From assembly GCA_020636435.1 (NCBI GenBank), contig JACJXX010000002.1, positions 2,852,001-2,916,000 on the forward strand: DNA of 64,000 bases, given 5' to 3'. Position 1 is the first letter of the stretch. The number at the start of each line of letters is the position of its first letter. The notes below the pieces were generated by a model that was given only the letters and a program-made list of their open reading frames with translations, was not told the DNA's origin and made no database searches. The DNA is from Lewinellaceae bacterium (lineage in GTDB: Bacteria > Bacteroidota > Bacteroidia > Chitinophagales > Saprospiraceae). Made by a program: the position numbers and the translations under genes. This document shows, in pieces, positions 42,830 through 51,888 of the stretch.

Positions 42830-44178
42830 TATTTAAACCAATCCCCAAAACTCCGGAAGATATCCAATCCATTGGCGTAGAGCACCAGGCCGAGCACCAG
42901 GATGAATCCGATCATGGTAGCGTATTCCAGGAACTTGTCGCTCGGCTTGCGCCCGGTGACAGCCTCGTAGAGCAGGAACATCACGTGGCCGCCATCCAGG
43001 GCAGGGATGGGCAGCAAGTTCATAAAGGCCAGGATGAGGGAAAGGATGGCCGTCATGCGCCAGAACCGTTCCCACTGCCATTCGTTGCCGAACATGGCGC
43101 CGATGGTGCCGAAACCGCCCAGGCTGTCTTTGGCCTTGATGCGCCCCCGGAAGATTTGCCCGAATGCCTTGGCCTGGTCGCGCAGGAAGGACCAGCCCAT
43201 CACCACCCCGGCGGGCAGGGCTTCGGCAAGGGTATATTCCTGCCGTTCCGTATCGAAAAAGTAGGTAGCGCCGAAGGGATAGATGCCGATCGTCCCGTCC
43301 TCCGTAGTAGTCATGTTCAGCGAAAGGGTATCCTTTTTATCGCGAACGACCGTTACTTCCACCGGTTCGCTTTTCTTATCCCGGGCTATTTTGTAGAAAT
43401 CGTTGAAGTAGGGCGTAGGGATGCCATTCAGGGCAATGAGCTGGTCTTTCTCCTGAATGCCGGCTTCCTCCGCCGGCGAACCCTTCACCATTTTAGCGGC
43501 AACAAATGGCACCCGGGCAGAAAAAAGAGGCTTGTCCTTGTTTTCGTGGCTGGCCAGAATGGAGATGAATTTAGGGTCTATGCTGATCTCCCTGGGCTGG
43601 CCGTCCCGTTCAACCCGAAGGGAGCTGGCGCTGTTGATGATGATCTCCCGGACGACCTGCCGGTCGTTGAATTTCTCAAAGGGCTGGCCGCCGACCGACA
43701 GGATGTGGTCGCCGTCGCGCAGGCCCAGGCTTTGGCCGAGGGAATCGACGAAGATGCCATATTTCACATTTTCGTTGGGCAGGTACTCCTCGCCCCAGTT
43801 CCACAGCACCATGCCGTATATAAAAAAGCCGAGGATGAAATTGACCGTCACTCCTCCCAGCATGATGACCAGCCGTTGCCAGGCGGGCTTCGACCGGAAT
43901 TCCCAGGGCTGGGGGTCCTGTTTCATCTGTTCGGTGTCGAAACTCTCATCGATCATGCCCGAGATCTTGACATAGCCGCCCAAAGGCAGCCACCCGATCC
44001 CGTACTCGGTTTCTCCTTTTTTATATTTGAACAGAGAGAACCAGGGGTCGAAAAAGAGGTAGAACTTCTCCACGCGGGTGCCGAAGAGCCGGGCGGGAAA
44101 AAAATGCCCCATTTCATGCAGGACGATCAGTATCGAAAGGCTCAACATGAGCTGCCCCACCATAATCACATAATCCAT
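42829..44178 (-). CDS. rseP: RseP-type site-2 (RIP) zinc metalloprotease
   Basis: 449 residues. Active-site HEMGH at about 21-25 in the first transmembrane helix, second zinc ligand region NLLPIPALDGGH near 386-397, and two PDZ domains in between (SLGLRDGDHILSVGG near 150; SPAEEAGIQEKDQLIALNG near 240). The GxxF/LGGYVKISG loop follows the first helix. The family cuts membrane anchors of anti-sigma factors and cleans signal peptides. The start at 44178 gives the usual short N-terminus. Confidence 0.95.
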   Translation of the reverse strand: MDYVIMVGQLMLSLSILIVLHEMGHFFPARLFGTRVEKFYLFFDPWFSLFKYKKGETEYGIGWLPLGGYVKISGMIDESFDTEQMKQDPQPWEFRSKPAWQRLVIMLGGVTVNFILGFFIYGMVLWNWGEEYLPNENVKYGIFVDSLGQSLGLRDGDHILSVGGQPFEKFNDRQVVREIIINSASSLRVERDGQPREISIDPKFISILASHENKDKPLFSARVPFVAAKMVKGSPAEEAGIQEKDQLIALNGIPTPYFNDFYKIARDKKSEPVEVTVVRDKKDTLSLNMTTTEDGTIGIYPFGATYFFDTERQEYTLAEALPAGVVMGWSFLRDQAKAFGQIFRGRIKAKDSLGGFGTIGAMFGNEWQWERFWRMTAILSLILAFMNLLPIPALDGGHVMFLLYEAVTGRKPSDKFLEYATMIGFILVLGLVLYANGLDIFRSFGDWFK

Positions 44179-44261
44179 ATATCGCTACAGTCTATAAAAT
44201 TGAAATAAATTGGTCGAGATAAAAAACAGGATAATTTTTCCTAATGTTGCGTAAGCGGACG

Positions 44262-44269
44262 CAAAGGTA
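44262..44269 (-). promoter_or_regulatory. Candidate -7 element of rseP
   Basis: TACCTTTG on the minus strand, about 85 bp before the rseP start. No TTG stands at 19 bp, so support is partial. Confidence 0.35.
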
Positions 44270-44333
44270 AGGGGATTTTGTACAAAATTTGCGGTTCTTT
44301 AGACAAATAGTGTGTTTTCAGCTATACTCTGCC

Positions 44334-45041
44334 ATGAATTTATTTTACACCACCACCATCGACGGCCAGATGGCCAGCCTCCCGGAAGAGGAAGCCCGCC
44401 ACTGCATACAGGCATTGCGCCACAAAGTGGGAGACATTATACATATAACAGATGGAAAGGGCACACTGTACGAAGCCCGGATCGTAGAAGCCGGCAGGAA
44501 GCAGTGCAAAGCTTCCATTGAAAGGGCCCTCCCCTCCCCCGTTCGCCGCAACCACTTTCTTCACCTGGCCATTGCCCCCACCAAAAACATCGCCCGCCTG
44601 GAATGGTTTTTAGAAAAAGCCACCGAGATCGGGATAGACGAAGTGACGCCATTGATCTGTGAGCATTCAGAACGGCGCAAGCTGAGGCTCGACCGGCTGG
44701 AGAAGGTCCTGGCCTCCGCCATGAAGCAATCGCTGAAGGTGGAATTGCCCAAGCTGAATGCCCCGGCGCTGTTCGATGAATTCATCCGGCAGCCCATCGA
44801 GCCCGGCATTCTGAAATACATAGCATACCTGGGGCCCGGCGTTAAGGAACAGCTAAAAGGCAACTACCAGCCCGGCAGCGGCGTTTGCATACTGATAGGC
44901 CCCGAAGGCGGGTTTAGCCCGGCGGAAGCTCAGTCAGCCGCGTCCGCCGGTTTCACCCCCGTAAGCCTGGGGCCCAGCCGGCTGAGAACGGAAACGGCGG
45001 GCATCGTAGCCTGCCATACCATTAACTTGTTAAACGAATGA
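44334..45041 (+). CDS. rsmE: RsmE, 16S rRNA m3U1498 methyltransferase
   Basis: 235 residues from the ATG at 44334 (MNLFYTTTIDG), chosen over an upstream TTG. N-terminal PUA-like part with HCIQALRHKVGDIIHITDGKG, then the SPOUT knot domain: EWFLEKATEIGIDEVTPLICEHSER near 92-116 and IGPEGGFSPAEA near 188, with LGPSRLRTETA near 212. It methylates U1498 of 16S rRNA. It overlaps the DUF4159 gene by 4 bp (ATGA), so they are coupled. Confidence 0.95.
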   Translation: MNLFYTTTIDGQMASLPEEEARHCIQALRHKVGDIIHITDGKGTLYEARIVEAGRKQCKASIERALPSPVRRNHFLHLAIAPTKNIARLEWFLEKATEIGIDEVTPLICEHSERRKLRLDRLEKVLASAMKQSLKVELPKLNAPALFDEFIRQPIEPGILKYIAYLGPGVKEQLKGNYQPGSGVCILIGPEGGFSPAEAQSAASAGFTPVSLGPSRLRTETAGIVACHTINLLNE

Positions 45042-45706
45042 AATTTATGAAGCGAGTACTGATCGCATTAGTTATCCTTGGCGCATTTGCTTTTAGAGGA
45101 GCGGATGCGCCTCCCGCCCTGCGCATGGCCCTGCTCAAATACAATGGCGGGGGCGACTGGTACGCCAACCCGACTGCCCTGCCCAACCTGGCCCGCTTTT
45201 GCAACCAAAACCTGGGCACCAGTTTCGACACCGAATACGCTGAGGTGGAGGTTGGCAGCGCCGAGCTGTTCAACTTTGCTTTTGTGCACATGACTGGCCA
45301 TGGCAATGTGGTTTTTTCGGATGCAGAGGCCGACAACCTGAGGAATTACCTCATCGGAGGCGGTTTCCTGCACATCGACGACAACTACGGGATGGACAAA
45401 TATGTGCGGGTGGCTATGAAAAAAGTTTTTCCGGAACTGGAATTCATCGAACTCCCGTACCAGCACGAAATCTACGATCAAAAGTTCGAATTTAAGAATG
45501 GGTTGCCCAAAATTCACAAGCACGACGGAAAGCCCCCTCAGGGCTTTGGCTTGTTCTGGGAGGGCCGCCTGGTGTGTTTTTATACTTATGAGTGCGACCT
45601 GGGCGACGGCTGGGAAGACCAGGATGTGCACAACGACCCTCAGGAGATGCACATCCTGGCCCTGCGCATGGGCGCCAACATCGTCCGCTATGCCTTTGAG
45701 CAGTGA
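45038..45706 (+). CDS. DUF4159 domain protein
   Basis: 222 residues with a short N-terminal signal-like helix (residues 5-20). One DUF4159 domain: LLKYNGGGDWYANPTALPNLARF near 30-52, VHMTGHGNVVFSD near 87, LIGGGFLHIDDNYGMD near 105-120 and HEIYD. The family is a class of Bacteroidota proteins with a flavodoxin/glutamine-amidotransferase-like look; function unknown, usually periplasmic. Translation is coupled to rsmE by ATGA. Its end is 3 bp from the convergent PspC gene. Confidence 0.9.
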   Translation: MKFMKRVLIALVILGAFAFRGADAPPALRMALLKYNGGGDWYANPTALPNLARFCNQNLGTSFDTEYAEVEVGSAELFNFAFVHMTGHGNVVFSDAEADNLRNYLIGGGFLHIDDNYGMDKYVRVAMKKVFPELEFIELPYQHEIYDQKFEFKNGLPKIHKHDGKPPQGFGLFWEGRLVCFYTYECDLGDGWEDQDVHNDPQEMHILALRMGANIVRYAFEQ

Positions 45707-45709
45707 TCG

Positions 45710-45925
45710 CTATTCCCAAATGAGGGAACGTTTGTGCTTGATGTATCTCTTTAGGTTGAGCCAGAAGGCTACAAAAAGATAAAAAATAACGGGCGAGCCC
45801 ATAGCGACAAAAGAAATATAAATGAAATACAGGCGAACCCGGGCAGAAGCTACGCCCATTTTTTCTCCCAGATAGCTGCAAACGCCAAAAGCTGAGCGCT
45901 CCAGCAGGCTTTTTAATGTATGCAT
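45710..45925 (-). CDS. PspC-domain small membrane protein
   Basis: 71 residues. ERSAFGVCSYLGEKMGVASARVRLYFI is the PspC start, followed by one strong hydrophobic helix (YISFVAMGSPVIFYLFVAFWL, about 35-55) and a basic tail. PspC relatives respond to envelope stress in enterobacteria; in Bacteroidota the role of short versions is unknown. It is a single gene. Confidence 0.85.
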   Translation of the reverse strand: MHTLKSLLERSAFGVCSYLGEKMGVASARVRLYFIYISFVAMGSPVIFYLFVAFWLNLKRYIKHKRSLIWE

Positions 45926-46136
45926 GGCAAAACGGTTAAGCTGTAGGGTAACACTTATATGGCAAAATTGATTTTGAAAGAAGGTAAAATTTGTCCATCA
46001 ATCAAAGTTTGCGTATCCCTTCTGACGGAAAAGTATTTTCGCCTATTTTTGCGTTATTTCCAAGTTTTTACCGCCCCTTTTTCACACATCCTGATGTAAA
46101 AGCCGGGGCTTTTCCGCCGGCCCTTGATATAATATA

Positions 46137-47351
46137 TTATTCCTCAGCTGAGATGAATTGCGCTCTCGCCGGTTTGGGCAGCAGCAGCCACAGCCTCCCA
46201 TATTGGTTGATGCGCCCGGCTTCGCGAGCCGCTTCGCTTCCTACCCCGGTATACAGGTCGATATGGCCGGCCCCTTTGATGGCGCCTCCTACATCCTGGG
46301 CGGCGAGAAAGCGGTACTCGTGCCGGATTACCCGGTGTTTTTCGCGGTCATAGACCGGAAAGGCTGCCAGCAGGCAACTTCCCAGCGGAATGTACCGGCG
46401 GTCGACGGCGATGGAATAACCGGCGGTCAGCGGCACGCTGCCTGCTCCTTTCGGAACGCCGGACCGCTTGCGGGCAAAAAAAGTGTAGGAGGGGTTCTGG
46501 AACAGAATGGTGTCCCGGAGGGCAGGGTTTTGTTTGAGATAGCGGCGGATGCCGCCAATGGAGAGGTTGTTCAGGGATAGGTCTTCCCGGCCGATGATAT
46601 ACTTTTCTATGCTCCGGTAAGGGTGCCGGTTGGTGCCGTTGTAAGCAAAGAGATCCAGTTGGCCGTTGGGGTACTCTACAAACCCGGAGCCCTGCACCTG
46701 CATGTAATAGACGTCTACTTTGTCGGCGGCGTAGGCCAACTCCAGTTCCATGCCTTTCAGCAAATGTTCTCCCTCGATCTCCCGGCGGGTCGGCAGCGAG
46801 CCTTCCCACTCCAGGGGGCGGTCGTAAAGCGGATGCTGAAAGGCGCCCTTCGGCTCCTTTCGCACCTTTACAACCGGAGTAAAATACCCGGTAAAGCGCA
46901 CATTGCTTCGTTGGTCTGCTCCCCATATTTGATAGGCCTCCAGATGTTCGTGCAGGCCCAGGGGCTTGGTATGCTGCCAGGCAATGAGCGTACGGATCGC
47001 CTCGTCCAGTTCTTCGTAGGTGATCCGCAAGCCGCCCACTTGCTGGTTTCTTTTCCGCTGTTGCAGCCGAAGCAGCTCAAGGCTGTTCTTGAGCGCGTCT
47101 ACGAAAGCCTCATCGATAATGGGAAGGTCAAAAGTGTCGAGCGGAGCCGGCTCGTAAACGTCTGCCATTTTGGGGAGGCCGCCCAGGCGGCCGTCCCGGC
47201 GGAGCCTCGGCGAAGAGGAGAAACCTTCCTCTCCCTCCAGTAAGCTGCCGCCCTCTCCGGAGGTGGCGGAGGGTTTGCTTTTCCCGATCGGTTGCTCGCA
47301 ACCGAAGAGAAAAACCAGGAAGATGATAATCAGTGTTTTATGTTTATTCAT
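46137..47351 (-). CDS. mltA: MltA-type lytic murein transglycosylase, lipoprotein
   Basis: 404 residues from the ATG at 47351, chosen for the lipoprotein signal (LIIIFLVFLFGC, acylated Cys about 16). MltA domain: VRFTGYFTPVVKV near 170, YMQVQGSGFVEYPNGQ near 240 and the 3D domain with LAAQDVGGAIKGAGHIDLYTG near 355-375, including the catalytic Asp pair region. It cuts peptidoglycan glycan chains from the outer membrane side. Residues about 24-55 are a low-complexity stretch encoded by GC-rich palindromic DNA (GGCCGCC-CA-GGCGGCC at 47177-47192), which looks like an in-frame inserted repeat. Confidence 0.92.
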   Translation of the reverse strand: MNKHKTLIIIFLVFLFGCEQPIGKSKPSATSGEGGSLLEGEEGFSSSPRLRRDGRLGGLPKMADVYEPAPLDTFDLPIIDEAFVDALKNSLELLRLQQRKRNQQVGGLRITYEELDEAIRTLIAWQHTKPLGLHEHLEAYQIWGADQRSNVRFTGYFTPVVKVRKEPKGAFQHPLYDRPLEWEGSLPTRREIEGEHLLKGMELELAYAADKVDVYYMQVQGSGFVEYPNGQLDLFAYNGTNRHPYRSIEKYIIGREDLSLNNLSIGGIRRYLKQNPALRDTILFQNPSYTFFARKRSGVPKGAGSVPLTAGYSIAVDRRYIPLGSCLLAAFPVYDREKHRVIRHEYRFLAAQDVGGAIKGAGHIDLYTGVGSEAAREAGRINQYGRLWLLLPKPARAQFISAEE

Positions 47352-47389
47352 TGCCGCCGGAAGCTTGGGCTGTAAAGCAATAATACCAC

Positions 47390-48286
47390 TTATATGGATA
47401 AATCCCAAATAACTGGTTTCTGCGCCGTGATGACTGCGTAGAACCAAAGCCCCTCGTTGAGGGCCCTGAACTGGCGAATACTTCCAACGATATTGCGGTG
47501 CTGGGCACGGGAACGAATGCCCAGCCCGTACAGCAGATAATCGGCCCACAACCACCGGCGGGCAATCTTGTGCAGGTTTTTTAACGACACCCAGGTGTGA
47601 GCAGTGTAATCCCTCAACCGCACTTCCTCGAAACCAGCGGCGCGGGCGTGCCCAAGGTGCTCTTCCCCTGTGTCGATGTCGGGGATGGCCCAGCGGTGGA
47701 GCCAGCTGAGCAACAGCTGTTCTCCCTTCGGTGGCAGCGGGCGCTGGGTGCGGACGTACTCCGCGATGACCAGCCGGCCGCCCGGTTTCAGCAGCCGAAA
47801 GGCTTCTTCATAAAATTTCCGCTTCTCCGCCGTGTGGCAGAGGCTCTCGCAGGCCCATACGCAATCGAAACTTCCATCATCGAATGGCGTATGGCAATAA
47901 TCGGCCTGTAGAAAAGCAACCTGCTCTGAAAGCCCGGCCTCCGTCGCCTGCCGGCGCGCTTCCTCCACCTGGCTGTTCACCGGGGTAATGCCTACCGCCT
48001 CCGCCTGCAGGCAGCGGGCCAGCCAGAAGCAGCTGCCGCCCTTGCCGCAGCCGGCGTCGAGAATGCGCTGGCCGGGGGCTATTTCCGCCAGTTCCGCCAG
48101 CACCCGGTTGGTATTTTCCAAAGCGGCAGCGTGCTTGTCCGCCAATTGGTCATAAAAACCAAAGTGGATCGCCGGGTTGTCGCGGCTCAGCCAGGCAACC
48201 TGGTAGTCGAAACGAGTGGCGTCGTAGTATTCGATGATGTCCCGAAACCGGGATTCGTCAAATTGGGATATCTGGCTTTGCCGCAT
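47390..48286 (-). CDS. SAM-dependent methyltransferase (class I)
   Basis: 298 residues from the ATG at 48286; an upstream start at 48355 would add a poor 23-residue tail. Motif I ILDAGCGKGGSCFWLA near 71-86, motif II region SFDCVWACESLCHT near 140, motif III LLKPGGRLVIAEYVRT near 165. It resembles tocopherol/sterol-type and ubiquinone-type small-molecule methylases, as the C-terminal half has GFEEVRLRDYTAHTW. The substrate is unknown. It ends 38 bp before mltA on the same strand, so they may be co-transcribed. Confidence 0.85.
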   Translation of the reverse strand: MRQSQISQFDESRFRDIIEYYDATRFDYQVAWLSRDNPAIHFGFYDQLADKHAAALENTNRVLAELAEIAPGQRILDAGCGKGGSCFWLARCLQAEAVGITPVNSQVEEARRQATEAGLSEQVAFLQADYCHTPFDDGSFDCVWACESLCHTAEKRKFYEEAFRLLKPGGRLVIAEYVRTQRPLPPKGEQLLLSWLHRWAIPDIDTGEEHLGHARAAGFEEVRLRDYTAHTWVSLKNLHKIARRWLWADYLLYGLGIRSRAQHRNIVGSIRQFRALNEGLWFYAVITAQKPVIWDLSI

Positions 48287-48496
48287 CTGCTGGAGAGAAT
48301 GGTTTGTTGCGGCAAGATAAGAAAGAGCGGGAGAAAAAAAGAAGCCGCTGTTCACAATGGAAAGCGGCCTCGGTCAAGCAAAATAGTATTCTCGAGATTT
48401 ATTACGGGATTTTCCCGGCTTTGTTTCTGAAAGGGCGAAAAAAATCACTGATATCCGCCTTCTGCCCTGGCGAACCGGCGCGTTGCTCCTGCTTTC

Positions 48497-48910
48497 CTAA
48501 TGCGGCAGCTTGCTGCGCAGCAAACCGTAGGTAAATGTGCCAAACATTGCCGCGGCCAGGAACACAACAAATACAGTGTAACCGCTACCCATCAGGATGA
48601 ACATCGGCCCGGGGCATACCCCCGCCAGCGACCAGCCCAGCCCGAAGATGATTCCGCCGATCAGATAGCGGGGAATACTCCGGTCTTTGGGGTGAAAGGT
48701 GATCTCCTGGCCCTCGGTAGACTTCAGGTGCGTCCGCTTGATGAGCTGCACGATTCCCATGCCGGCGATAACGGCGGAAAAGATGATGCCGTACATGTGG
48801 AAAGACTGGAAGTGGAACATCTCATAGATGCGGAACCAGGATACGGCTTCTGATTTGTAAAGCGTGACGCCCAGCAGGATGCCGACAAATATATATCTGG
48901 AAATTTTCAT
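48497..48910 (-). CDS. DUF6691/YeeE-type membrane protein
   Basis: 137 residues with four hydrophobic helices and the motif GWSLAGVCPGPMF near 95-107, the Cys motif of YeeE/YedE sulfur transporters. It is the short half of a split transporter; the other half is encoded 19 bp upstream. Together they probably move thiosulfate or another sulfur species into the cell, by family resemblance. Confidence 0.88.
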   Translation of the reverse strand: MKISRYIFVGILLGVTLYKSEAVSWFRIYEMFHFQSFHMYGIIFSAVIAGMGIVQLIKRTHLKSTEGQEITFHPKDRSIPRYLIGGIIFGLGWSLAGVCPGPMFILMGSGYTVFVVFLAAAMFGTFTYGLLRSKLPH

Positions 48911-48929
48911 GGCTGTTCTGTTTTTTGAG

Positions 48930-49520
48930 CTAGAAAAGGATCGGGAATATCAGGTGTGTCATGATCAGCCCTCCAATGAAGAAGCCGACTACAGCAATGA
49001 GAGAGGGAAGCTGTAGCGCAGACAAGCCACTGATGGCGTGCCCCGACGTACACCCCCCGGCATACCGGGCGCCGAAACCGACCAGGAAGCCGCCGCCTAC
49101 GATGATGATCAGCCCGCGCAGGGTGAAGAGGCTCTCCCAACTGTAGAATTCCGGAACCAGCGGCACTTCTCCCTGTTCGTAATTGAAGCCCAGGCTTTTC
49201 AGGCTCTCTACCGTTGCGGCGGAAACGTGAGCCACATCACTCCCGCCCAGGAAATAGTGAGAAGCGATATAGCCTCCGAACATAGCGCCCAGGGCGACCA
49301 TCAGGTTCCAGCCCTGCGACTGCCAGTCGAATTTAAAGAAATCGGAAAATTCTCCGGCGCCGTCGGCGGCGCACATGATCCGCAGGTTGGCGGAAATGCC
49401 GAACTCCTTGCCGAAGAACAACAGGATGAACATGATCAGGGCAATCATCGGCCCGCCAACCCACCAGGGCCAGGGCTGGCTGATAAAGTCTTTGATCTGA
49501 ATGAGAAAATCGGGTACCAT
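48930..49520 (-). CDS. YeeE/YedE-family sulfur transport protein
   Basis: 196 residues. Hydrophobic helices at about 20-36, 72-90, 130-150 and 170-192, with GARYAGGCTSGHAISGLSALQ near 148-168, the conserved Cys-containing loop that guides thiosulfate in YeeE. It is the first gene of a two-gene unit with its own promoter (49583-49612). Confidence 0.9.
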   Translation of the reverse strand: MVPDFLIQIKDFISQPWPWWVGGPMIALIMFILLFFGKEFGISANLRIMCAADGAGEFSDFFKFDWQSQGWNLMVALGAMFGGYIASHYFLGGSDVAHVSAATVESLKSLGFNYEQGEVPLVPEFYSWESLFTLRGLIIIVGGGFLVGFGARYAGGCTSGHAISGLSALQLPSLIAVVGFFIGGLIMTHLIFPILF

Positions 49521-49582
49521 TGTTTTGGGTTTTTCCTTTTAATTGCTCAGGCGCCATCGCTGACAACGCCGGTTTATACCAG

Positions 49583-49612
49583 CAAAATTAGGTTGCGCAG
49601 TGGGTTCGGCAA
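49583..49612 (-). promoter_or_regulatory. Bacteroidota-type promoter of the YeeE/YedE pair
   Basis: TTG (49612-49610), 19-bp spacer and TAATTTTG (49590-49583) on the minus strand, an exact consensus match, about 60 bp before the start codon. Confidence 0.7.
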
Positions 49613-49672
49613 TGTGATGATCGTTACATAAGGAGGTGATTTATGTCAGCTGGAAGCATTGATTAATATGAT

Positions 49673-50689
49673 TTACTGCATCCCAAGCTTATCTCTCAGC
49701 AACTGCCTCAGTGCCGGCCGGGTGCCGGGATTCAAAAGGTTTAGGGCCTTCATTTTACACAGCTTTTCCACCAGTTCCACCGCTGCGATCGTATTCGTCG
49801 CCGGGCCGCTGACCAGGTCGGGGCGCAACCCAAAACTTTTCATCACCCCATAAACCGCGTAGGGGTCGGAAGCACAGAGCATGATGCAGCGGATATTTTC
49901 GCGAAGGTAATCAATAGCTACGTCTCCGTTGTAGGGTTCCAGCGGAGAAGCGCCGATCTCCACCACGGCAACGTCTGCCTCTTCGCCGGCCATCAGGGAA
50001 AGTAAGTGTTCAAGTGCAGGGAGGTAGTCTTCTCTGGGGCAAACCGTGGAAGGCAGGCCGGCGTCCACAAAATCGAAAACAGCCACAGCGCCGGCATCTT
50101 TTACGGCCAGGATGTCGCGGTAACGGCCGGCCCCGGTCACCTTCGCCCCCAGCACCCTGAACCCCATCGACCGGAGTTCGCGGGTGACGATGCGGGCGGT
50201 GGTCGTCTTGCCGGCCGACATAGAGGTCCCCACCATCAACACCACCGGCTTGTTGAACGGGCGGTTTGGAACGGCAGGCAGGGAACTGCGCATGGTGCAT
50301 TTGGCGCCGTCCCGGATGACGTGGCCGAGGTACTCCAGTTGAATCGGTATGGGCGAAAAAGCAGCCATGGAGGTAACCTTCCCGATTAGCCCGGCGGCGG
50401 TCATCAGGTGAAAGCGCTCGTGAGGCTCGATCGCCTTCCAGGTGCCGGTGATCTCCAGGGTGGCATGGCGAACGCCCAGGGCCCCGATCAGGCGCTCTCC
50501 TTTCAGCGGATCCATCATCCGGCCGTTGTGCAATTCGATCCGGGCGCTTTCCGAACCGGGTTTCATGAGTTCCACCGCGACAAAATCGCCCGTCGCCCAC
50601 TGGCTGAACGGGATGCGGCGCACTTCGAAAGCCGCGTTCATCAGCCCGGAGTTGCGGGCCAGGGAGGTGAAGGTAAACTGGTATTGCAT
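49673..50689 (-). CDS. P-loop NTPase (DUF1611/MobB-like)
   Basis: 338 residues. A small N-terminal beta domain (to about 140) is followed by a P-loop domain: VGTSMSAGKTTTARI near 155-169 (Walker A), GFRVLGAKVTGAGRYRDI near 178, and DVAVVEIGASPLEPY near 245 as Walker B-like strand. The second half resembles DUF1611, whose members are often next to peptide or amino-acid genes; here an M20 peptidase precedes it by about 35 bp. The substrate is unknown and the family call is tentative. Confidence 0.7.
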   Translation of the reverse strand: MQYQFTFTSLARNSGLMNAAFEVRRIPFSQWATGDFVAVELMKPGSESARIELHNGRMMDPLKGERLIGALGVRHATLEITGTWKAIEPHERFHLMTAAGLIGKVTSMAAFSPIPIQLEYLGHVIRDGAKCTMRSSLPAVPNRPFNKPVVLMVGTSMSAGKTTTARIVTRELRSMGFRVLGAKVTGAGRYRDILAVKDAGAVAVFDFVDAGLPSTVCPREDYLPALEHLLSLMAGEEADVAVVEIGASPLEPYNGDVAIDYLRENIRCIMLCASDPYAVYGVMKSFGLRPDLVSGPATNTIAAVELVEKLCKMKALNLLNPGTRPALRQLLRDKLGMQ

Positions 50690-50723
50690 GGCTCGAAGTT
50701 CAATGGTTTAAGGTTCAAATTGT

Positions 50724-51884
50724 TCAATGCTCTCCTGCCGGCAACAAGAGCAGCAGGGCCAGCAGCGCCGTCCGCTCCAGCAGCTTGTCCAGGAAGATGA
50801 ACTCGTGGGCGGCGTGGGCGCCATCGCCGGTGGTTCCCAGGCCGTCCAGGGTGGCGGTATACAGGCTGGCGGTATTGCCGTCGGAACCGCCGCCGGCGGC
50901 AGCTTCCTGCAATTCCAAGCCCATTCTTTCCCCCGCTTTTTGCGCCTGTCTCCACAATCTCCGGTTGCGGGGCGTGCGCTCCATCGGAGGGCGCCCGAAG
51001 CCGCCTTCCACTTCCACGCTCGCCCCGGCTGTTGCCGGCTGCAGGCCGAAAATGGCCTCGCTGATGCGGCTGGCGTCCTCTTGGGTTGGCGCCCGCACGT
51101 CAACCACCGCTTTGCTGATGGGCGCGACCACATTGGGAGAAACACCACCCTCCACCATACCCACATTCACGGTAATGCCCTTTTCGGGGTCGTTTAGCGC
51201 AAACAGGCGCTGAATCTGATGGGAGAGCTCCAGGATGGCGCTGGCGCCCTTGCCCGGTTCGAGCCCGGCGTGAGCGGCTATGCCGCGGACGGTGATGGTA
51301 AACCGCCCCAGGCCCTTGCGGGCGGTCTTGAGTTTGCCGTCCAGCCCCAGCGGTGGCTCCAGCACAAAGGCGCGCCTGGCGATGCGCGCCAGCCGCCGGA
51401 TGGCGGGCGTGCTTTCCCGGCTGCCGATCTCCTCGTCGGAGTTGATCAGGCATACGGGGGTTGCTTCCACCGGCAGATCCAGGTTCCCGATGGCCTGCAG
51501 GGCGAAGGCCATCTGGGCCAGGCCGGCCTTCATATCGAAGATGCCGGGCCCTTTCAGGCGGCCATCCGTTTCTTCTACCGGCATGCTTTGCAGCGTGCCC
51601 TTTTCCCAGACTGTATCGCAATGGCCGATCAGCAATTGTACCGGCCGGCGCTGCTGCCGCTGCGCTGGGCGGGCGAGGAGGTAACCGCCGGTTTGCCGCC
51701 CCGGCATGCGCAGGCATTGATAGCCCAACTCCTCGAATTTCACGGTCAGCATGCCAAACAAGGCATCCTGGGCCCGAGGGTTGCGCGAAGGGGTCTCCAC
51801 TGCCGCCAGTTGTTTTAAAAATGCTTCCATTGCCGGGCGCTGCTCCTGAAGGTACCGTTGTATGTGTTGTACGTCAGCTTCCAT
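50724..51884 (-). CDS. M20-family metallopeptidase (carboxypeptidase G2-like)
   Basis: 386 residues from the ATG at 51884, which starts 4 bp after the stop of the flavin reductase gene; an ATG at 51923 would overlap it by 35 bp. Metal ligands: GHCDTVW near 80-86 (His, Asp), GIFDMKAGLAQM near 105, SDEEIGSRES near 143 (Glu pair), and HEFIFLDK at the end (His). The dimerisation domain has VRGIAAHAGLEPGKGAS near 200-216. It should remove amino acids such as glutamate from N-acyl or peptide substrates. Confidence 0.9.
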   Translation of the reverse strand: MEADVQHIQRYLQEQRPAMEAFLKQLAAVETPSRNPRAQDALFGMLTVKFEELGYQCLRMPGRQTGGYLLARPAQRQQRRPVQLLIGHCDTVWEKGTLQSMPVEETDGRLKGPGIFDMKAGLAQMAFALQAIGNLDLPVEATPVCLINSDEEIGSRESTPAIRRLARIARRAFVLEPPLGLDGKLKTARKGLGRFTITVRGIAAHAGLEPGKGASAILELSHQIQRLFALNDPEKGITVNVGMVEGGVSPNVVAPISKAVVDVRAPTQEDASRISEAIFGLQPATAGASVEVEGGFGRPPMERTPRNRRLWRQAQKAGERMGLELQEAAAGGGSDGNTASLYTATLDGLGTTGDGAHAAHEFIFLDKLLERTALLALLLLLPAGEH

Positions 51885-51888
51885 CGCC

